Numbered from the stretch's first letter, positions 20,220-32,100 are shown. The stretch: DNA of 64,000 nt from Thermoguttaceae bacterium (GCA_017405595.1 JAFRAC010000003.1:20617-84616), one strand, 5' to 3'. Notes: generated by a model from the letters alone, not told the origin. Translations and numbers: made by a program.

Positions 20220-20257
20220 AAACGCGGCGCACGGGAAGTTACCCGTGCGCCGCGTTT
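20220..20257 (+). terminator. Intrinsic terminator of the DUF4838 gene
   Basis: 16-bp stem with AAACGCGGCGCACGGG on one arm and its complement on the other, 6-nt loop, then TTTGTTTAT. It is 24 nt after the stop codon. Confidence 0.9.
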
Positions 20258-20318
20258 GTTTATGGCCGGTGTGAAGCCTTTTCCTGAGGGCGCGATAAGC
20301 TCTTCCGGGGTGCCAATC

Positions 20319-20351
20319 CTTTGTGCCAGTCTTTGTGCCAGTCTTTGTGCC
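20319..20351. repeat. 12-nt tandem repeat, nearly three copies
   Basis: CTTTGTGCCAGT repeats at 20319, 20331 and 20343 (the last copy ends after nine bases). It lies in the 220-nt gap between the DUF4838 and SGNH genes, with no coding frame and no spacer. Confidence 0.8.
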
Positions 20352-20416
20352 GGCGGCCCGGCGGAAATTCAGACCTTTCGGGCCGGCGGTTTGCCGCGGA
20401 CAGCCGCCCCTTTCGC

Positions 20417-21775
20417 CTACTCCTTCCCGAACAGCACCATCAGCGCGTCGGCGAACATTGAAAGCCCCTGGGGGTTCGGGTGGTTGATGTTATTGACCAT
20501 CAGTGTGTTGTAGGGGATCCCCTGACGCCAGAGCCGGCCGTAAAGGATCGGCGTTTCGGCAACAGGTACGTTGTTCTCCTGCCCGAATTGGCGGATAAAC
20601 GCCGTGTAGGGGCGCGGGTCGTCGTCGATGTTCTTCTGGGTCGTGAGCCCCATCCAGTTCGGGCGGATGTAGTGCGGGCCGACGATGATCCATTCGGCGC
20701 CGATCGCGTCGAAGTCGGATTTCAGTTTCGTGTAGACCTGCTGAAGCTGGTCTACGGGAATCGCGAAGTCGTTGACGAATTCCATGACGATCAGGTCCGG
20801 TTTTTCGTCAAGGACTTTTTCCTGATAGTTGTATTCCGACCCGGGCGGTTCGGCAAGGTAGGCGGTGGTGGTGCGGCCGCCCCAGGCCTGGCTGACCAGT
20901 TCGATGTCCGCGTCGGGGAACCGCTGGCGCAGCCGGGCGAGGAAGACGTTCTGCCACTTGTCTTTCTCTTCGACATAACGGCCGACGGTCACACTGTCGC
21001 CCCACGCGAGGATTTTCAGCGGCTGGCCGCTGTGCAGCTTTTCCCACGTTTTCGGAAGGAGCTTTTTGGCGACGGCTTTTTGCGGAATGGTGAGTTTGCC
21101 GTCGTCGAGAATCGGGTAGAGGTTCTCGTCGGTGAGCCGGTCTTTCGTTTCGCTGCTGACGTAGATGTTCACCAGCCGTATTTCCCCCTCTTCGAGTTCG
21201 GGGGGGACCGGATTGGCGGCGTGCGGAACGCCCTGTTTGAGAATCATCTTATGGCCGGCGTAAACGACCGAGTCGATCCGCATGGTGATATACTGATAGG
21301 AAATGTAAACCGGTGTGTCTGCACCGATCTTCCCCCCCTCCTTCGAGCCGATGTTCGCGTTCGGCTCGTCGAGAATGTAGTCGGTGTCCGGCACAAGCTT
21401 TTCGCCCCCCGGTTCGAGCGAAACGCTGACACTTCCCGGAACCAGTGCGTTTTCGACGGAGCATTCGTCGGCCTTGAGCCCTAAAAGGGGTGTGGCGCGG
21501 CGCCAGGGAGCGCCGCTGGGGTTAAACAGAACGAGCGAATCGTACTTCTCGTCGGTCACGGTAACGATGCCGGGCGGGTCGATGTCGAATTCCGCCGATT
21601 TGCCGCGGTAGGTGACCTTGATCTGCCAGTCCCCCGCCAGCTCCACTTTCGCCGGGTGCTCGATTGGGGAAGGGGCGGGGACGGCCGATTGCGCGTTTGC
21701 CCAGCCGCCGGGGAGAAACGCCAGAAGCGCCGGAATCACGGCGGACAGAGTTCGGATTATTCTTTTCATCGTCAT
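20417..21775 (-). CDS. Secreted SGNH/GDSL-type hydrolase
   Basis: 452 residues. Signal peptide in the first about 28 (ending WANAQ). The first about 230 residues are a beta-rich N-terminal domain (SLVLFNPSGAPWRRATPLLG and following), then the SGNH hydrolase domain: GDS at about residues 259-261 (AWGDSVTVGRY; nucleophile Ser261), a block with ELVSQAWGGRTTTAYLAEPP, a block with MEFVNDFAIPVD, and the C-terminal NINHPNPQGLSMFADALM, where the catalytic His sits with the acid. Members hydrolyse esters of lipids, sugars or acetyl groups; the substrate is unknown. Two in-frame ATGs (21775 and 21769) are both possible. Confidence 0.8.
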   Translation of the reverse strand: MTMKRIIRTLSAVIPALLAFLPGGWANAQSAVPAPSPIEHPAKVELAGDWQIKVTYRGKSAEFDIDPPGIVTVTDEKYDSLVLFNPSGAPWRRATPLLGLKADECSVENALVPGSVSVSLEPGGEKLVPDTDYILDEPNANIGSKEGGKIGADTPVYISYQYITMRIDSVVYAGHKMILKQGVPHAANPVPPELEEGEIRLVNIYVSSETKDRLTDENLYPILDDGKLTIPQKAVAKKLLPKTWEKLHSGQPLKILAWGDSVTVGRYVEEKDKWQNVFLARLRQRFPDADIELVSQAWGGRTTTAYLAEPPGSEYNYQEKVLDEKPDLIVMEFVNDFAIPVDQLQQVYTKLKSDFDAIGAEWIIVGPHYIRPNWMGLTTQKNIDDDPRPYTAFIRQFGQENNVPVAETPILYGRLWRQGIPYNTLMVNNINHPNPQGLSMFADALMVLFGKE

Positions 21776-21938
21776 TCTTTCAGGTTGAAGGGAAGGGGCT
21801 GTTTATCGGTTTTCCTCTTTTATGAGTATGCTCAATCGCCCTTCGGTTGTCAAGAAACGGGGAAGGCCGGGAACCGACGTAACAAGGAAATTCAGAGTAA
21901 CCGCATTTTTATGCCGGCGCGGTTCCGCATTCCCGCGG

Positions 21939-22991
21939 CTAGCCGCGGGCGACCAGAAACGCGATGTAGCCGATGTAGCCGAGGAAGAGAATCGCCCCTT
22001 CCCAGCGGGCAAGGGTCTTGTCGGTCACGCAGAAGTAGCCGCCGACGACCGCCACGGCGCACATCATCGGAATGTCGTAGGCGAGCGCCTGGTTCGAAAC
22101 GGTCAGGCCGCCGGCCGCCGTGCAGGAGATTCCGAGGATCGCCAGCAGATTGAAGATGTTGCTTCCGACCACGTTGCCGACCGCGATATCGACGTTGCCG
22201 CGCAGGACCGCGACCAGACTGACGACCAGTTCCGGCAGAGAGGTGCCGACCGCCAGTATCGTCAGACTGATCATCAGTTCGCTCACGCCGCAGAGGCGGG
22301 CGATCAGTTTCGCCTGTTCGACGAACATATTCGAGCCGTAGACGAGCATGAAAAGCCCGGCGGCTAAAAAGGCGATCGCCGTCAGCAGCCCGGAAACGAG
22401 TCCCGGCTGGCTGCCCGCTTCTTCGGCCTTTTCGGGAGCGCCGCCGGCAAGCCCGTCGGTCCGTTTGTCGGCGACCCCTTCATTGCGCTGCTTTTGCGCG
22501 GTTCTGACAATCATCACATTGTAGCCGATCAAAAGCGCGATAAAGAGGATTCCCGCCGAAAGGGGAAATGTGTGGATCGTTTCGGCGCCGCTGCCGGTCT
22601 TCGTCGAAAAGAAGGCGATTCCCCATAAGAGAAACGAAAACGCGATCATCATCGGGATTTCCCGTTTCGTGAGACTGCTCGAAACCGAAAGGGGACGAAC
22701 CAGCGAGGCAACGCCGAGAATGAGCAGAATGTTGGCGATATTGCTCCCGACCACGTTCCCCAGGGCGATGTCGGGGTTCGGGTTTTTTCCGAGCACGCCG
22801 ATCAGCGAAACCGAAAGTTCCGGCGCACTGGTGGCCGCCGCGACCACGGTCAGCCCGATGATCAGCGGCGGAATGCGGAAAAAGGCCGCCAGCCGGGTCG
22901 CGCCGCGCACGAAAACCTCTCCCCCGGCGATCAGGATCGCCGCGCCCAGAATGAGAAAAATGATGTAGGTTGTCAGGCATTCCGGCAGCAT
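21939..22991 (-). CDS. Calcium/sodium antiporter (CaCA family)
   Basis: 350 residues. Two homologous halves carry the alpha repeats: GLTVVAAATSAPELSVSL with DIALGNVVGSNIANILLILG, and SLTILAVGTSLPELVVSL with DIAVGNVVGSNIFNLLAILG. This is the K+-dependent Na+/Ca2+ exchanger (YrbG-like) layout with about ten membrane spans and a short hydrophilic loop at about residues 165-205. It exports Ca2+ from the cytoplasm using the ion gradient across the inner membrane. It lies at the end of a leftward run (hemB, AEC, HAD, antiporter) with gaps of about 20-50 nt. Confidence 0.93.
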   Translation of the reverse strand: MLPECLTTYIIFLILGAAILIAGGEVFVRGATRLAAFFRIPPLIIGLTVVAAATSAPELSVSLIGVLGKNPNPDIALGNVVGSNIANILLILGVASLVRPLSVSSSLTKREIPMMIAFSFLLWGIAFFSTKTGSGAETIHTFPLSAGILFIALLIGYNVMIVRTAQKQRNEGVADKRTDGLAGGAPEKAEEAGSQPGLVSGLLTAIAFLAAGLFMLVYGSNMFVEQAKLIARLCGVSELMISLTILAVGTSLPELVVSLVAVLRGNVDIAVGNVVGSNIFNLLAILGISCTAAGGLTVSNQALAYDIPMMCAVAVVGGYFCVTDKTLARWEGAILFLGYIGYIAFLVARG

Positions 22992-23042
22992 GGGCTCTTT
23001 CCTTGCGGGTTGGGACGGCCGGGTAAACCGGTCCGGCGTGTG

Positions 23043-23702
23043 TTAACGGTTTTCGAAACGGCTGAGGATTTGCGGATCGTCGAGGGAGCGGGTCACCAGG
23101 TCGGCCCGCGAAAGATCGACTTCGCGGTTATGCTCGGCACGGAGCGCGAAACAGGCGGCGCCGGCGCTTTTGGCCGCGGCGATCCCCGCACTGCTGTCCT
23201 CGAAGACCGCCATATTTTCGGGCGGGACGCCGAGCCGCCGGGCGGCAGTCAGGTAGACTTGCGGATCCGGTTTGCCGCGGGTGATGTCGTCCGAGGTGAG
23301 CACGAACGCGAACCGGCTTCGAAGGCCGTCTTTGGCGAGCGCCGCGTCGGCAACACGCCGGCTGCTGCTCGTGGCCACGCATTTCGGCAGACCGAGCGTC
23401 TCGAGACGGCCGAGAAGGTTTTCAAGGCCCGGCATCGTGTCGTACCCTTCTTTAAGAAGTTCCAGAAAAATCTCTTCCGACTCGTCTGAAAGCGCCTGCC
23501 ATGTTTCGGGCAGGTTATAGGTTTCAATGAACTTCTCGAAACAGTAGCGGGGCGGCCGTCCCATCACGTCGCGGCAGAGCTCGTCGGTATAGGGAAACCC
23601 GCGCCGGCCCAGCAGAATTTCCGCCGCTTTGTAGTAGACGCTCTCGGTCTCGAAAATGAGTCCGTCCATGTCGAAGGCGGCGCCGAGGAGTTTAGCTGTC
23701 AT
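23043..23702 (-). CDS. HAD-family phosphatase/mutase
   Basis: 219 residues. Motif I AAFDMDGLIFETESVYYKAA, helical cap next, motif II ATSSSRRVADAALAKDGL, Lys in GKPDPQVYLTAARRLGVPPE, motif IV VFEDSSAGIAAAKSAGAACF. Same subfamily as the HAD gene at 9.7 kb but clearly divergent. Substrate unknown. It starts 22 nt after the AEC transporter gene, so it is likely in the same operon. Confidence 0.88.
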   Translation of the reverse strand: MTAKLLGAAFDMDGLIFETESVYYKAAEILLGRRGFPYTDELCRDVMGRPPRYCFEKFIETYNLPETWQALSDESEEIFLELLKEGYDTMPGLENLLGRLETLGLPKCVATSSSRRVADAALAKDGLRSRFAFVLTSDDITRGKPDPQVYLTAARRLGVPPENMAVFEDSSAGIAAAKSAGAACFALRAEHNREVDLSRADLVTRSLDDPQILSRFENR

Positions 23703-23724
23703 GACTTCTCTCTTTTTCCAAGGT

Positions 23725-24753
23725 TTATTGCTGTACGCCGATCCACTTTAAACCGGTCACGATCCAAAACGGCGTGGTCGCGATCGCGACAAGCGAGTTG
23801 CTCAGCGAGGTCAGCAGCGCGGTTTTCACGTCGCCGTCGTACGTTTCGGCCAGCACGATCGGGAATGTGGCCGACGACATCGACGCGTAGATGACCGTGA
23901 CAATTTTCGCTTCCTGCGAACAGGGAAGGTATTTCGCCGCCAGCAGAATCAGGCAGGGGAAAACCAGAAGGCGGAAGAAGGTCGAAACGAACGAAACGCG
24001 GAACGTTTTCCCGATGTCCTCGACGAAATCGCTCAGATGGAACTGTTCGGCGATCGCGCCCCCCACACATAGAAGGGAAAGGGGAATCGCCGAGGCGGCG
24101 AGCATGTTGACCGGGGTCCAGAAGAGGATGTCCAGGTCGTACAGCTTGAAAGCGTAACGCCATTTCAGCGGCAGCAGTTCAAACGGTTCAAAGATGTTGA
24201 TGAGCAGGCAGCCGACGATGACCAGGACCGGTATGTTGAACAGGCTCCTGACCGTTTTGCTGTCGAACCTTCCCAAAAACGAAAAGACGCAGACGGTCCA
24301 GAGCGCGAATTCGGTGCCGACATTCTGCACGAAAAGAACCCCCAGCACGCCGCTGTTGTTCGGAAAGAGATTTTCGATGAGCGGAATCGGCACGTAGCCG
24401 TAATTGAGCATTCCCAGACAGGCGGCAAAGGTGCCGATCTTTTTTGTGGTGTCGAGCGTGGTCAGACCGGCCGGCAGCGTCTTGGCGATGATCCAGCCGA
24501 GAATGACGCTGACCAGAATGATGCTGAATCCGATCAGCGGCGGACCGTAAAGGTTTTTCGGGTCTTTAAAGACCGGGTTCATCAGCACGTTCTTGATGAT
24601 CATGCAGGGGATCAGCACGTTGATGACGATCGCCAGCAGATCTTTGCGCGTTTTCGGATTGAGCCAGCCGACCCGGCCGCAGACCGCGCCGACCCCCATG
24701 ACCCCGTAGACGGCCAGAACGATAAAGAGTGTGGTTTTGAGGTTGTCCGACAT
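23725..24753 (-). CDS. AEC (auxin efflux carrier) family transporter
   Basis: 342 residues with about ten hydrophobic segments. Begins TLFIVLAVYGVMGVGAVCGR, then LLAIVINVLIPCMIIKNVLM and a central stretch with LSLLCVGGAIAEQFHLSD, typical of the bile/arsenite/auxin-transporter superfamily. Bacterial AEC members move dicarboxylates or related acids; which one cannot be told. It follows hemB by 26 nt on the same strand. Confidence 0.85.
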   Translation of the reverse strand: MSDNLKTTLFIVLAVYGVMGVGAVCGRVGWLNPKTRKDLLAIVINVLIPCMIIKNVLMNPVFKDPKNLYGPPLIGFSIILVSVILGWIIAKTLPAGLTTLDTTKKIGTFAACLGMLNYGYVPIPLIENLFPNNSGVLGVLFVQNVGTEFALWTVCVFSFLGRFDSKTVRSLFNIPVLVIVGCLLINIFEPFELLPLKWRYAFKLYDLDILFWTPVNMLAASAIPLSLLCVGGAIAEQFHLSDFVEDIGKTFRVSFVSTFFRLLVFPCLILLAAKYLPCSQEAKIVTVIYASMSSATFPIVLAETYDGDVKTALLTSLSNSLVAIATTPFWIVTGLKWIGVQQ

Positions 24754-24779
24754 TGTCCGGATTCAAAGAACCGACCGGC

Positions 24780-25784
24780 TTAGAGCCACGCCGCCGCTTC
24801 TTTGGCGAAATAGGTTAAGATGATCGGCGCGCCGGCGCGTGCGATCGAGTTGAGCGATTCGAGTACGATCCGCTTTTCGTCGATCCAGCCCGCGGCGGCG
24901 GCGGCTTTAATCATGCTGAACTCGCCCGAGACATGGTAGGCCGCCAGCGGAACGCCGGGGAACGTCTGTTTGACCTGCGAAAGGATGTCGAGGTAGGGCA
25001 GGGCGGGCTTGACCATGATCATGTCGGCCCCCTCGCGCAAATCGAGCGCCACTTCGCGCAGCGCCTGGGCGGGATCGGCGGCCGGATCCATTTGGTAGCC
25101 GCGCCGGTCGCCGAACTTCGGCGCGCTTTCGGCGGCGTCCCGGAACGGGCCGTAAAAAGCGCTGGCGTATTTCGCGGCGTAACTCATGATCGGCAGATCG
25201 GTGTAGTCGTTTTCGTCGAGCGCTTTGCGGATCGCGCCGATCATGCCGTCGATCATGCCGCTCGGCGCCACCATGTCGGCCCCCGCGCGGGCATGCACCA
25301 GCGCCTGAAACGCCACGATTTCGAGCGTCTCGTCGTTATCGACTTCCCAGCGGCCGCCCCGCTCTTTGAGGATGCCGCAGTGCCCGTGGTCGGTGTACTC
25401 GCAGAAGCAGATGTCGGTCACGACCAGGAGATCGTCCCCCACCGCGTCTTTCGCTGTTTTGACCGCTCGGGGAACGATCCCCTCTTCGTTCATCGCTCCG
25501 CTGCCGACCGCGTCTTTCGCGTTCGGAATGCCGAAAATCATGATCCCGCCGACTCCGGCATCTTTCAGCTCTTTGACCTCGGTGCGGAAATCGGTGAGCG
25601 TCAGCTGGCGGTGGCCGGGCATCGAGGCGATCGGAACCGACTCGGCCCCGTCTTTCACAAAGAGGGGAAGAATCCACTTGTCGGGGGAGAGGGTCACGGT
25701 CTGGGAGAAGCGGCGGACCAGCGGATGCTGGCGCAGACGGCGAAGTCGGGTTGTCGGGAATCCGGCGTCAAAGGAAAACGGCAT
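24780..25784 (-). CDS. hemB: Porphobilinogen synthase (delta-aminolevulinate dehydratase)
   Basis: 334 residues from the ATG at 25784. Condenses two 5-aminolevulinate molecules to porphobilinogen in tetrapyrrole synthesis. The zinc site is complete: DICFCEYTDHGHCG with Cys126, Cys128 and Cys136, so this is a Zn2+-dependent rather than Mg2+-only form. Schiff-base lysines fall in MSYAAKYASAFYGPF and MIMVKPALPYLDIL; the octamer-forming arm RLRRLRQHPLVRRF is at the N-terminus. The AGGAG at 25791-25795 is only 3 nt from an earlier ATG at 25787 and 6 nt from 25784, so 25784 is preferred. First gene of a leftward run. Confidence 0.96.
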   Translation of the reverse strand: MPFSFDAGFPTTRLRRLRQHPLVRRFSQTVTLSPDKWILPLFVKDGAESVPIASMPGHRQLTLTDFRTEVKELKDAGVGGIMIFGIPNAKDAVGSGAMNEEGIVPRAVKTAKDAVGDDLLVVTDICFCEYTDHGHCGILKERGGRWEVDNDETLEIVAFQALVHARAGADMVAPSGMIDGMIGAIRKALDENDYTDLPIMSYAAKYASAFYGPFRDAAESAPKFGDRRGYQMDPAADPAQALREVALDLREGADMIMVKPALPYLDILSQVKQTFPGVPLAAYHVSGEFSMIKAAAAAGWIDEKRIVLESLNSIARAGAPIILTYFAKEAAAWL

Positions 25785-25787
25785 CAT

Positions 25788-26188
25788 TTGCTCCTGACAG
25801 ATGTTCGGGTTCGGGTTGGGAAGGGGAAAGAAAAACGGCGCGCCCCTCCCCTGTTCAGGCCGGGGAGGGAATCAAACTTTGCCCACGCTCCATTTTACTC
25901 CTTTCCGGCGGAAACCGAAAGAGAGGCGCCAGACGGAGGGAGCGGCTTTCGGCGGAAAGGGAAGGCGGAAGAAGGGGGAATGGGGGCTCTTCGAGAAAAC
26001 CCTTCTCATTTTGCCGTTTCGCGCAAGAAAACGGTTTGTGCGGCAACTGCAGTAAGGAGGGTGTTGGTCCGGTCCGGCGCAAGCCGGCGTGAAAATATTA
26101 CTGGAACGGAATCCCGCTTTTTGCTAAGATAGGGAAGAATGCATAAAGAGAGAACAAAAACCTTCCGCATAACCCCGAAAGCCGAAAG
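25788..26188. other. Intergenic region between hemB and the macroglobulin gene
   Basis: About 400 bases between divergent genes. A hairpin CCCTCCCC (25844-25851) / GGGGAGGG (25862-25869) is visible. A weak rightward promoter TGGAAC (26102-26107)/TAAGAT (26125-26130), 17-nt spacer, stands 59 nt before the next start. No gene was recognised. Confidence 0.4.
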
Positions 26189-29100
26189 ATGATCTCCCGA
26201 AATCACGCCCTTCGAATCAGCCTGTCTCTTTTTTTCCTTGTCTTTGCCGCGGCCGGATTTTGGGCCGCCGGGCGGCTTCTTTCCCAGGAATCGAACGAAT
26301 CCCAGATTGCCGAAAACAGCGAGGCTCCGATGTCCATTCAGCCCGGTTCTCCTCTCTCTCCCGAAACCGATCCGGTTCCGGCGTGCGAAAAGATGATTGC
26401 CGAAGACGCGTTTTATCTGGACGTGTACAACATCCTTTTCCCCTGGATTACGAGTCCTCAAACCGAATCCCCGTCTCTGGCGCGCGCGGTCGAACTGTGC
26501 CGTATTTCACTCGACAGGCTCGGCCGCGGTGATGAGATCGATGCGTTCCTCGAAAAAACGGTTGAAGCGCATCCGAACGACTGGCGTGTTCTCGCGGCGG
26601 CCGCCTCGCAGTACGACACTCTTTCCGACTGGGGCGTTCTGCGCGGCGGGGTCTTCATCCGCGGGTTCGGGGGACCCGATTCGGTGAGCGCTTCCGCACG
26701 CGACCGTGTTACGGCCTTGCGCCTTTTTGTGCGTGCGATGGATCTCCTCGAAAAACAGCGCGCGGCCGAACCGGTCGATCCGAAACTGGTCTTTGACTTC
26801 TATTGCGAGTTCGCCCGCGTCTGCGGCGAGGTCCAATGCCCCCTTTTGCAGAAACTGACCGATCTGGAAACCCTTCCCGACTATGCCGAAGAAATCCCCG
26901 GCTGGAGCCTGAGACACTGGGCGCCGGCCGACGAAAACGGCAATCCGGTCTTCTACGATCTGCCCGAATCGTTCGCGGCCGCGAAGAATGACGGGCAGCG
27001 GTGGCGGTTCCTTCTCGAAAAGGCGGCGGCCAGCGGTGCGCCCGACGCTGCGGAAGCGCGGCTCATCTTTGCGAATTTCCTGATCGACCAGTTCGGTTCC
27101 CAGACGCTCGCCGACTTCAGGAATCTTGTTGACCGCAGGGATAGCGAAACAGAGGAAAAAGGCACCTCTTCCCTGGCCGCGATCGGGTCCCTGACAACGC
27201 TGACCGACAATGAGACGATCGCCCGTCTGGCCTCCGGAATCAAGCGGTTCCCCTTTCCCGAAGGACAGAATCCGCTGACCATCTACCGTTCGGTGATGGA
27301 AGACGGGCAGGCGTCACTCGACGCGCGCACCCGCGCCGCCAGCGATTTGGCCCGCGTCTACATGAACCGCCGTCAGTATGTCAAGGCCGAAGAAGTCTAC
27401 CGGGAGATGGCCAGGCTCGAGGGCGAAAACCAGGTTCCGGAACCGGAACGGGTCGCCAGACGGGAACTCGAAATGCTGATCGGCAACTACGGCGCTTTCG
27501 CACCGGTTCCGAAGCAGACCGCCGGGGGCGGCGCCTCGTTCCTCTGGCTCTACCGAAACGGCCGGAAGGCGCGGTTCCGTGTTCAGGAGATCGACCTGCG
27601 CCAATTTTTAAAGGACGCGGTCGCCTACCTGCAGGAAGCGGCGAAAAACCCGCCCGAAGACTGGAACGGCGACAAGGTCCGTCTCGAAAATATCGGCTGG
27701 AAACTCCTGAACGATCCCGAAACCGCGCGGAAATACCTGTCGAGCGATATTGCCGACTGGTCCGTCGATCTGGAGCCGGCGCCCGGCCATCAAGATACAC
27801 AAATGCGCGTCGATTTTCCGATCGAAAAGCCGGGCGCGTACCTGCTGCGCGGCAAGATGGAAAACGGCAATTCCGACGCGATTGTGGTCTGGCTGAGCGA
27901 TACCGCGATTCTGAAAAAACAGGTGCAGGGGAAGACCCTCTGGTATGTGGCCGACGCGAAGAGCGGCGCTCCGGTTCCCGACGCCGAAATCCGCTTTTTC
28001 GGTTTTACGGTTGAGCGGATCGCCGCGCGCCGCGAGGGAACCGCCTCGACCGGGTCCGAGAACACCCGCTGGCGTGTGCGCACCGACGAAAAAACAGTGC
28101 GCGTCAACCAGGACGGCTGGGTGATGACCGATATCAGCCAGCTGAATCCCCGCCTGCACTGGCTCGCCGAAGCGGCCGTCCCCACCGAAGAGGGTTTCGG
28201 CCGGTTCGCGGTCAGCGGGTTTGAGAACATCTGGTACGACCATTTCGAAAACTCCTTTTTCCGGCTCGACCGCGCCTGTTTCCTTTCGGACCGGCCGATC
28301 TACCGGCCGAACGATACCGTTCATTTTCGGTTTCAGGCGGCGACAAGCCGATACGATCTGCCTGAAACATGGACCTGGCAGGGACAGCCCGCGCGGCTGG
28401 TGATCATGGGGCCCGGCGGGAAAGAGCTCGTCTCGAAAGAGGTCGCCCTCGACGAAACCGGGGGTTGGGAAGATTCCCTCGAAACCGACGAATCGTTCAA
28501 CCTCGGCACATATACGTTCCGGCTCGATGTGTTAAACGATTCGGCCAAACGCGGTTCGGCCCGCATGTGGCGTTCAATCGGGTCGGGGAGCGTTTCCCTC
28601 GAAGAGTATCGGAAACCGGAATTTGAAGTGACGGTCGAAACTCCCGAGACTCCGGTTTCGCTCGGCGGAAAGTTTACCGTCAAGGCGCGTGCCGGCTACT
28701 ATTTCGGAAGCCCGGTAACGCACGCCCGCGCCCGATGGCGCGTCATACGTTCCCGCGCCGAAACGGTTTTCTATCCTGTCCGGCGCTGGGACTGGCTTTA
28801 CGGGAACGGCTACGGCTGGCTTGCTCCCGATGCGCCGTGGTATCCCGGCTGGCGGGAGTGGGCGGTGTCGTGCCCGGTTCCGTTCCGGCCCTATCGCGGC
28901 GAATCGGCCGAAATCGTCGATTCGGGTGAATCCGAACTGGGGGAGGACGGTACGGTCGAGATCCCGATCGACACCTCGGTTGCCTCTCAGCTCTATCCCG
29001 ACACCGACCAGTCTTACGAGGTGATTGTCGAGGTGACCGACGCCTCGCGCCGCCTCGTACAGGGGTCGGGGAAAGTCCTTGTTGTGAAAAAGCCGTTTGA

Positions 29101-32100
29101 GGTCACGACGTGGGCGCACCGCGGTTTTTATCTGCCGCAAAGCCAGATCGACTACACTGTTTCGGCACGACGCGCCGACGGAAAGCCGGTCAGCGGCCGG
29201 GGACGGGTGACCGTCAGCCGGGTGCGTCTGGTGAAAGATCCTGCCGACCCCCAAAAACGCCTGCCGCAGGAGACGCCTGTCCTTTCCGAAGAGATGTCGA
29301 TCGGCACCGAGGGGGAAGGGACGATATCGTTTACCCTTTCCGAACCGGGGCTTTACCGGTTTGTCTGCGCCGTTGACGACGGCAGCGGGAACCGCGCCGA
29401 AGGGGGATCGCTCATTACGGTGACGGGGCCCGGCGGCGCTCTCGACGAAGAGGCTTCCGGGTCGAATCCGATCGACCTTGTTCTGGAAAAGCCGGAATAC
29501 CGCCCGGGCGAAAAGGCGCGCCTGCGCGTCAGCGCTCCGATTTCCGACGCGACGGTTCTTCTGTTCGTCCGCAGCGAAGACGGAAATGCCGGTTCGCCGG
29601 AACTGCTGCGGCTTCACGGGGGGAGCGCGTTTTACGAACTGGAAATCACCGACGCCGATATGCCGAACATTTGGGTGGAGGCCGTGACGTTTGCCGGCGG
29701 CCGCTTCTACTCGGCATCGAAAAATATTCCTGTTCCTCCGACAACGCGCGTTCTCGATGTTGCCGTCACACCCGACCGGCCGGCGTACAAACCGGGCGAA
29801 CACGCCGTCATGAAAATCCGTGTGACCGATCCCGACGGGAATCCGGTGACCGGGGCGGTTACCGCCGCCGTTTACGACCGTTCGCTCGATGGACTGATCG
29901 CCGGCGGCGCGCTCGACCTGAAGAAATTCTTTTGGGACTGGACGCGCGGCTGTTCCGCCCGGCAGCAGCACACATTGGACCGCCTGTTCTATCCGATCGA
30001 CTTCGCGCAGAAGAGCACCATGCAGCCGCTTGGAGTTTTTGACGACATCTTCTGCGAAGAGGAACTGGCCGCCGGTCCGGTCATGAAGAATTCTTTCAGC
30101 CGGAGCGTTGCCGCGCTTTCGGGTTCTGTCGGCTTCGACATGAACAGCGCCGCAATGCCGGCTCCGGCGGCCGCGCCGATGCTTGCCGCCGGAGTGCGCG
30201 CCGAATCGGCGATGGCCGACGATGCCAAAGGTTTCGGCGAAGGGGGTGCGGAAGCCCCGGTTCAAATCCGAAGCGAGTTTGCCGATACCGCGCTCTGGGC
30301 CGGTCAGGTGAAAACCGATGAAAACGGCGAAGCGGAACTTTCGTTCGATATGCCCGAGAACATCACTTCGTGGAAGGTCCGTGTCTGGTCGTTCGCACCC
30401 GGCACGCGCGTCGGCGAAGGCGAGTCCGAAACCGTAACACGCAAAAACCTGATCCTGCGGATGCAGCGGCCCCGTTTCTTAACGCAGACCGACACCGTTC
30501 TGCTTTCCGCGGTCGTGCATAACTACACCTCTTCGGATCAGAAGACCCAGGTGACCCTGTCGGCCGACAGCGGGGCGGACGGCGCTCCCCTGTTAAAACT
30601 GCGCAGCGGGACACCGGCGGTCCAGGAAGTGCTGATTCCCGCGGGGGGGCAGGCGCGCGTCGACTGGCAGGTCGATGCCGCGCTTGCCGGAAGTGTGCCG
30701 CTGGTGATGACGGCGCGCTCGGCCGACGATGCCGACGGCGTCCGCGAATCGATTCCGATCTACCTGCACGGAATCAAAAAGCAGGAGGCCGTTTCGGGAA
30801 TGATTCCTCCGGCGCCCGAAGGGGATGCCGGGCCGCGCGAATACCTGTTCCGGATGACGGTTCCCGCCGAACGGATCGCCGACCAGACGGTTCTCACGGT
30901 CCGCTATTCCCCCTCGCTGGCCGGCGCGATGCTCGACGCGATCCCCTACCTGACCGATTATCCGTACGGCTGTACCGAGCAGACGCTGAACCGTTTCTTG
31001 CCGACCGTGCTGATCCGCAAACTCCTGACCGATTCGGGGATCGATCTTGCCGCGATCGAATCGCATATCGCCAACCTCAACCCGCAGGAATTGGGGGACG
31101 CGCAGACAAGACGCGCCGGATGGCAGAAACAGCGTCTCAATATGTTCGGCGAACCGGCCGATGGCACTTCCCGCCGCAATCCGGTCTTTTCGTCGGCCGA
31201 GGTCACCCGCCGTGTTAAAGAGGGGGTCGCCCGCCTTGAAGAGCTCCAGTGCGGCGACGGCGGCTGGGGCTGGTTCGGCGGCTGGGGCGAACATTCCGAT
31301 CCCCATCTGACCGCGCTGGTGACCGGCGGTCTTTACCAGGCCCTGAGCGCGGGGGTCGATGTGCCCGAAGACGTTCTCAGCGGGGGACGCGAATGGCTGA
31401 AACAGTATCTCTTTAACGAACACGCCAAACTCCGAAAAGGGAAAGAGGCCGCGCAGGATCCGAATCGAAAACCGGATCCCGACGCCAAGACGGCGGTTAC
31501 GCCGAACGATGTGCTGGTCTATTCGACGCTCCAGGAATCGGCAACCGAAAAGGGGAGCGAGGAATACGAGCAGATGATCACCGAAATGGGGAATTTCATC
31601 TACGAGGACCGCGCCTCCCTTCCGCCCTATACCCTTTCGCTCTACGGAATCACGCTGGCTATCGATATCGACGTCAAGAGCGAGAAGATTTCCGAAGAGA
31701 AGAAGGAGAGCGAACTTGCCCGGCTCCTGGCCGATTCGGTTGAAACGGACCGGCAGCGCCTCGATACCGTTGTCCGTATGCTCCGGCAGTACGTGAAGAC
31801 CGACGAAGCGAATCAGACGGCCTGGCTCGACCTGAGCGGCACCGGCGCGTACCGCTGGTTCTGGTACGGCAGCGGAAACGAAACCGAGGCGGCTTTCCTG
31901 AGACTCCTCGACCGGACCGACCATAACGATCCCCTTCTGCCGCAGCTGATTAAACACATTTTAAACAGCCGGAAAAACGCCTGCTGCTGGGATTCGACGC
32001 GCGATACGGCCTATTGCCTTGCCGCCTTCTGCGAATATCTTGAACATAGCCAGGAGCTGACGGGCGGGGGAACGGTCGAGATTTACGTGGACGGCGCGCT

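Noticed and set aside
25844..25869. Terminator hairpin in the hemB-macroglobulin gap
   Set aside because: The stem is only 8 bp, the T-run after it on the minus strand is short and distant, and there is no upstream gene on that strand in position to use it.
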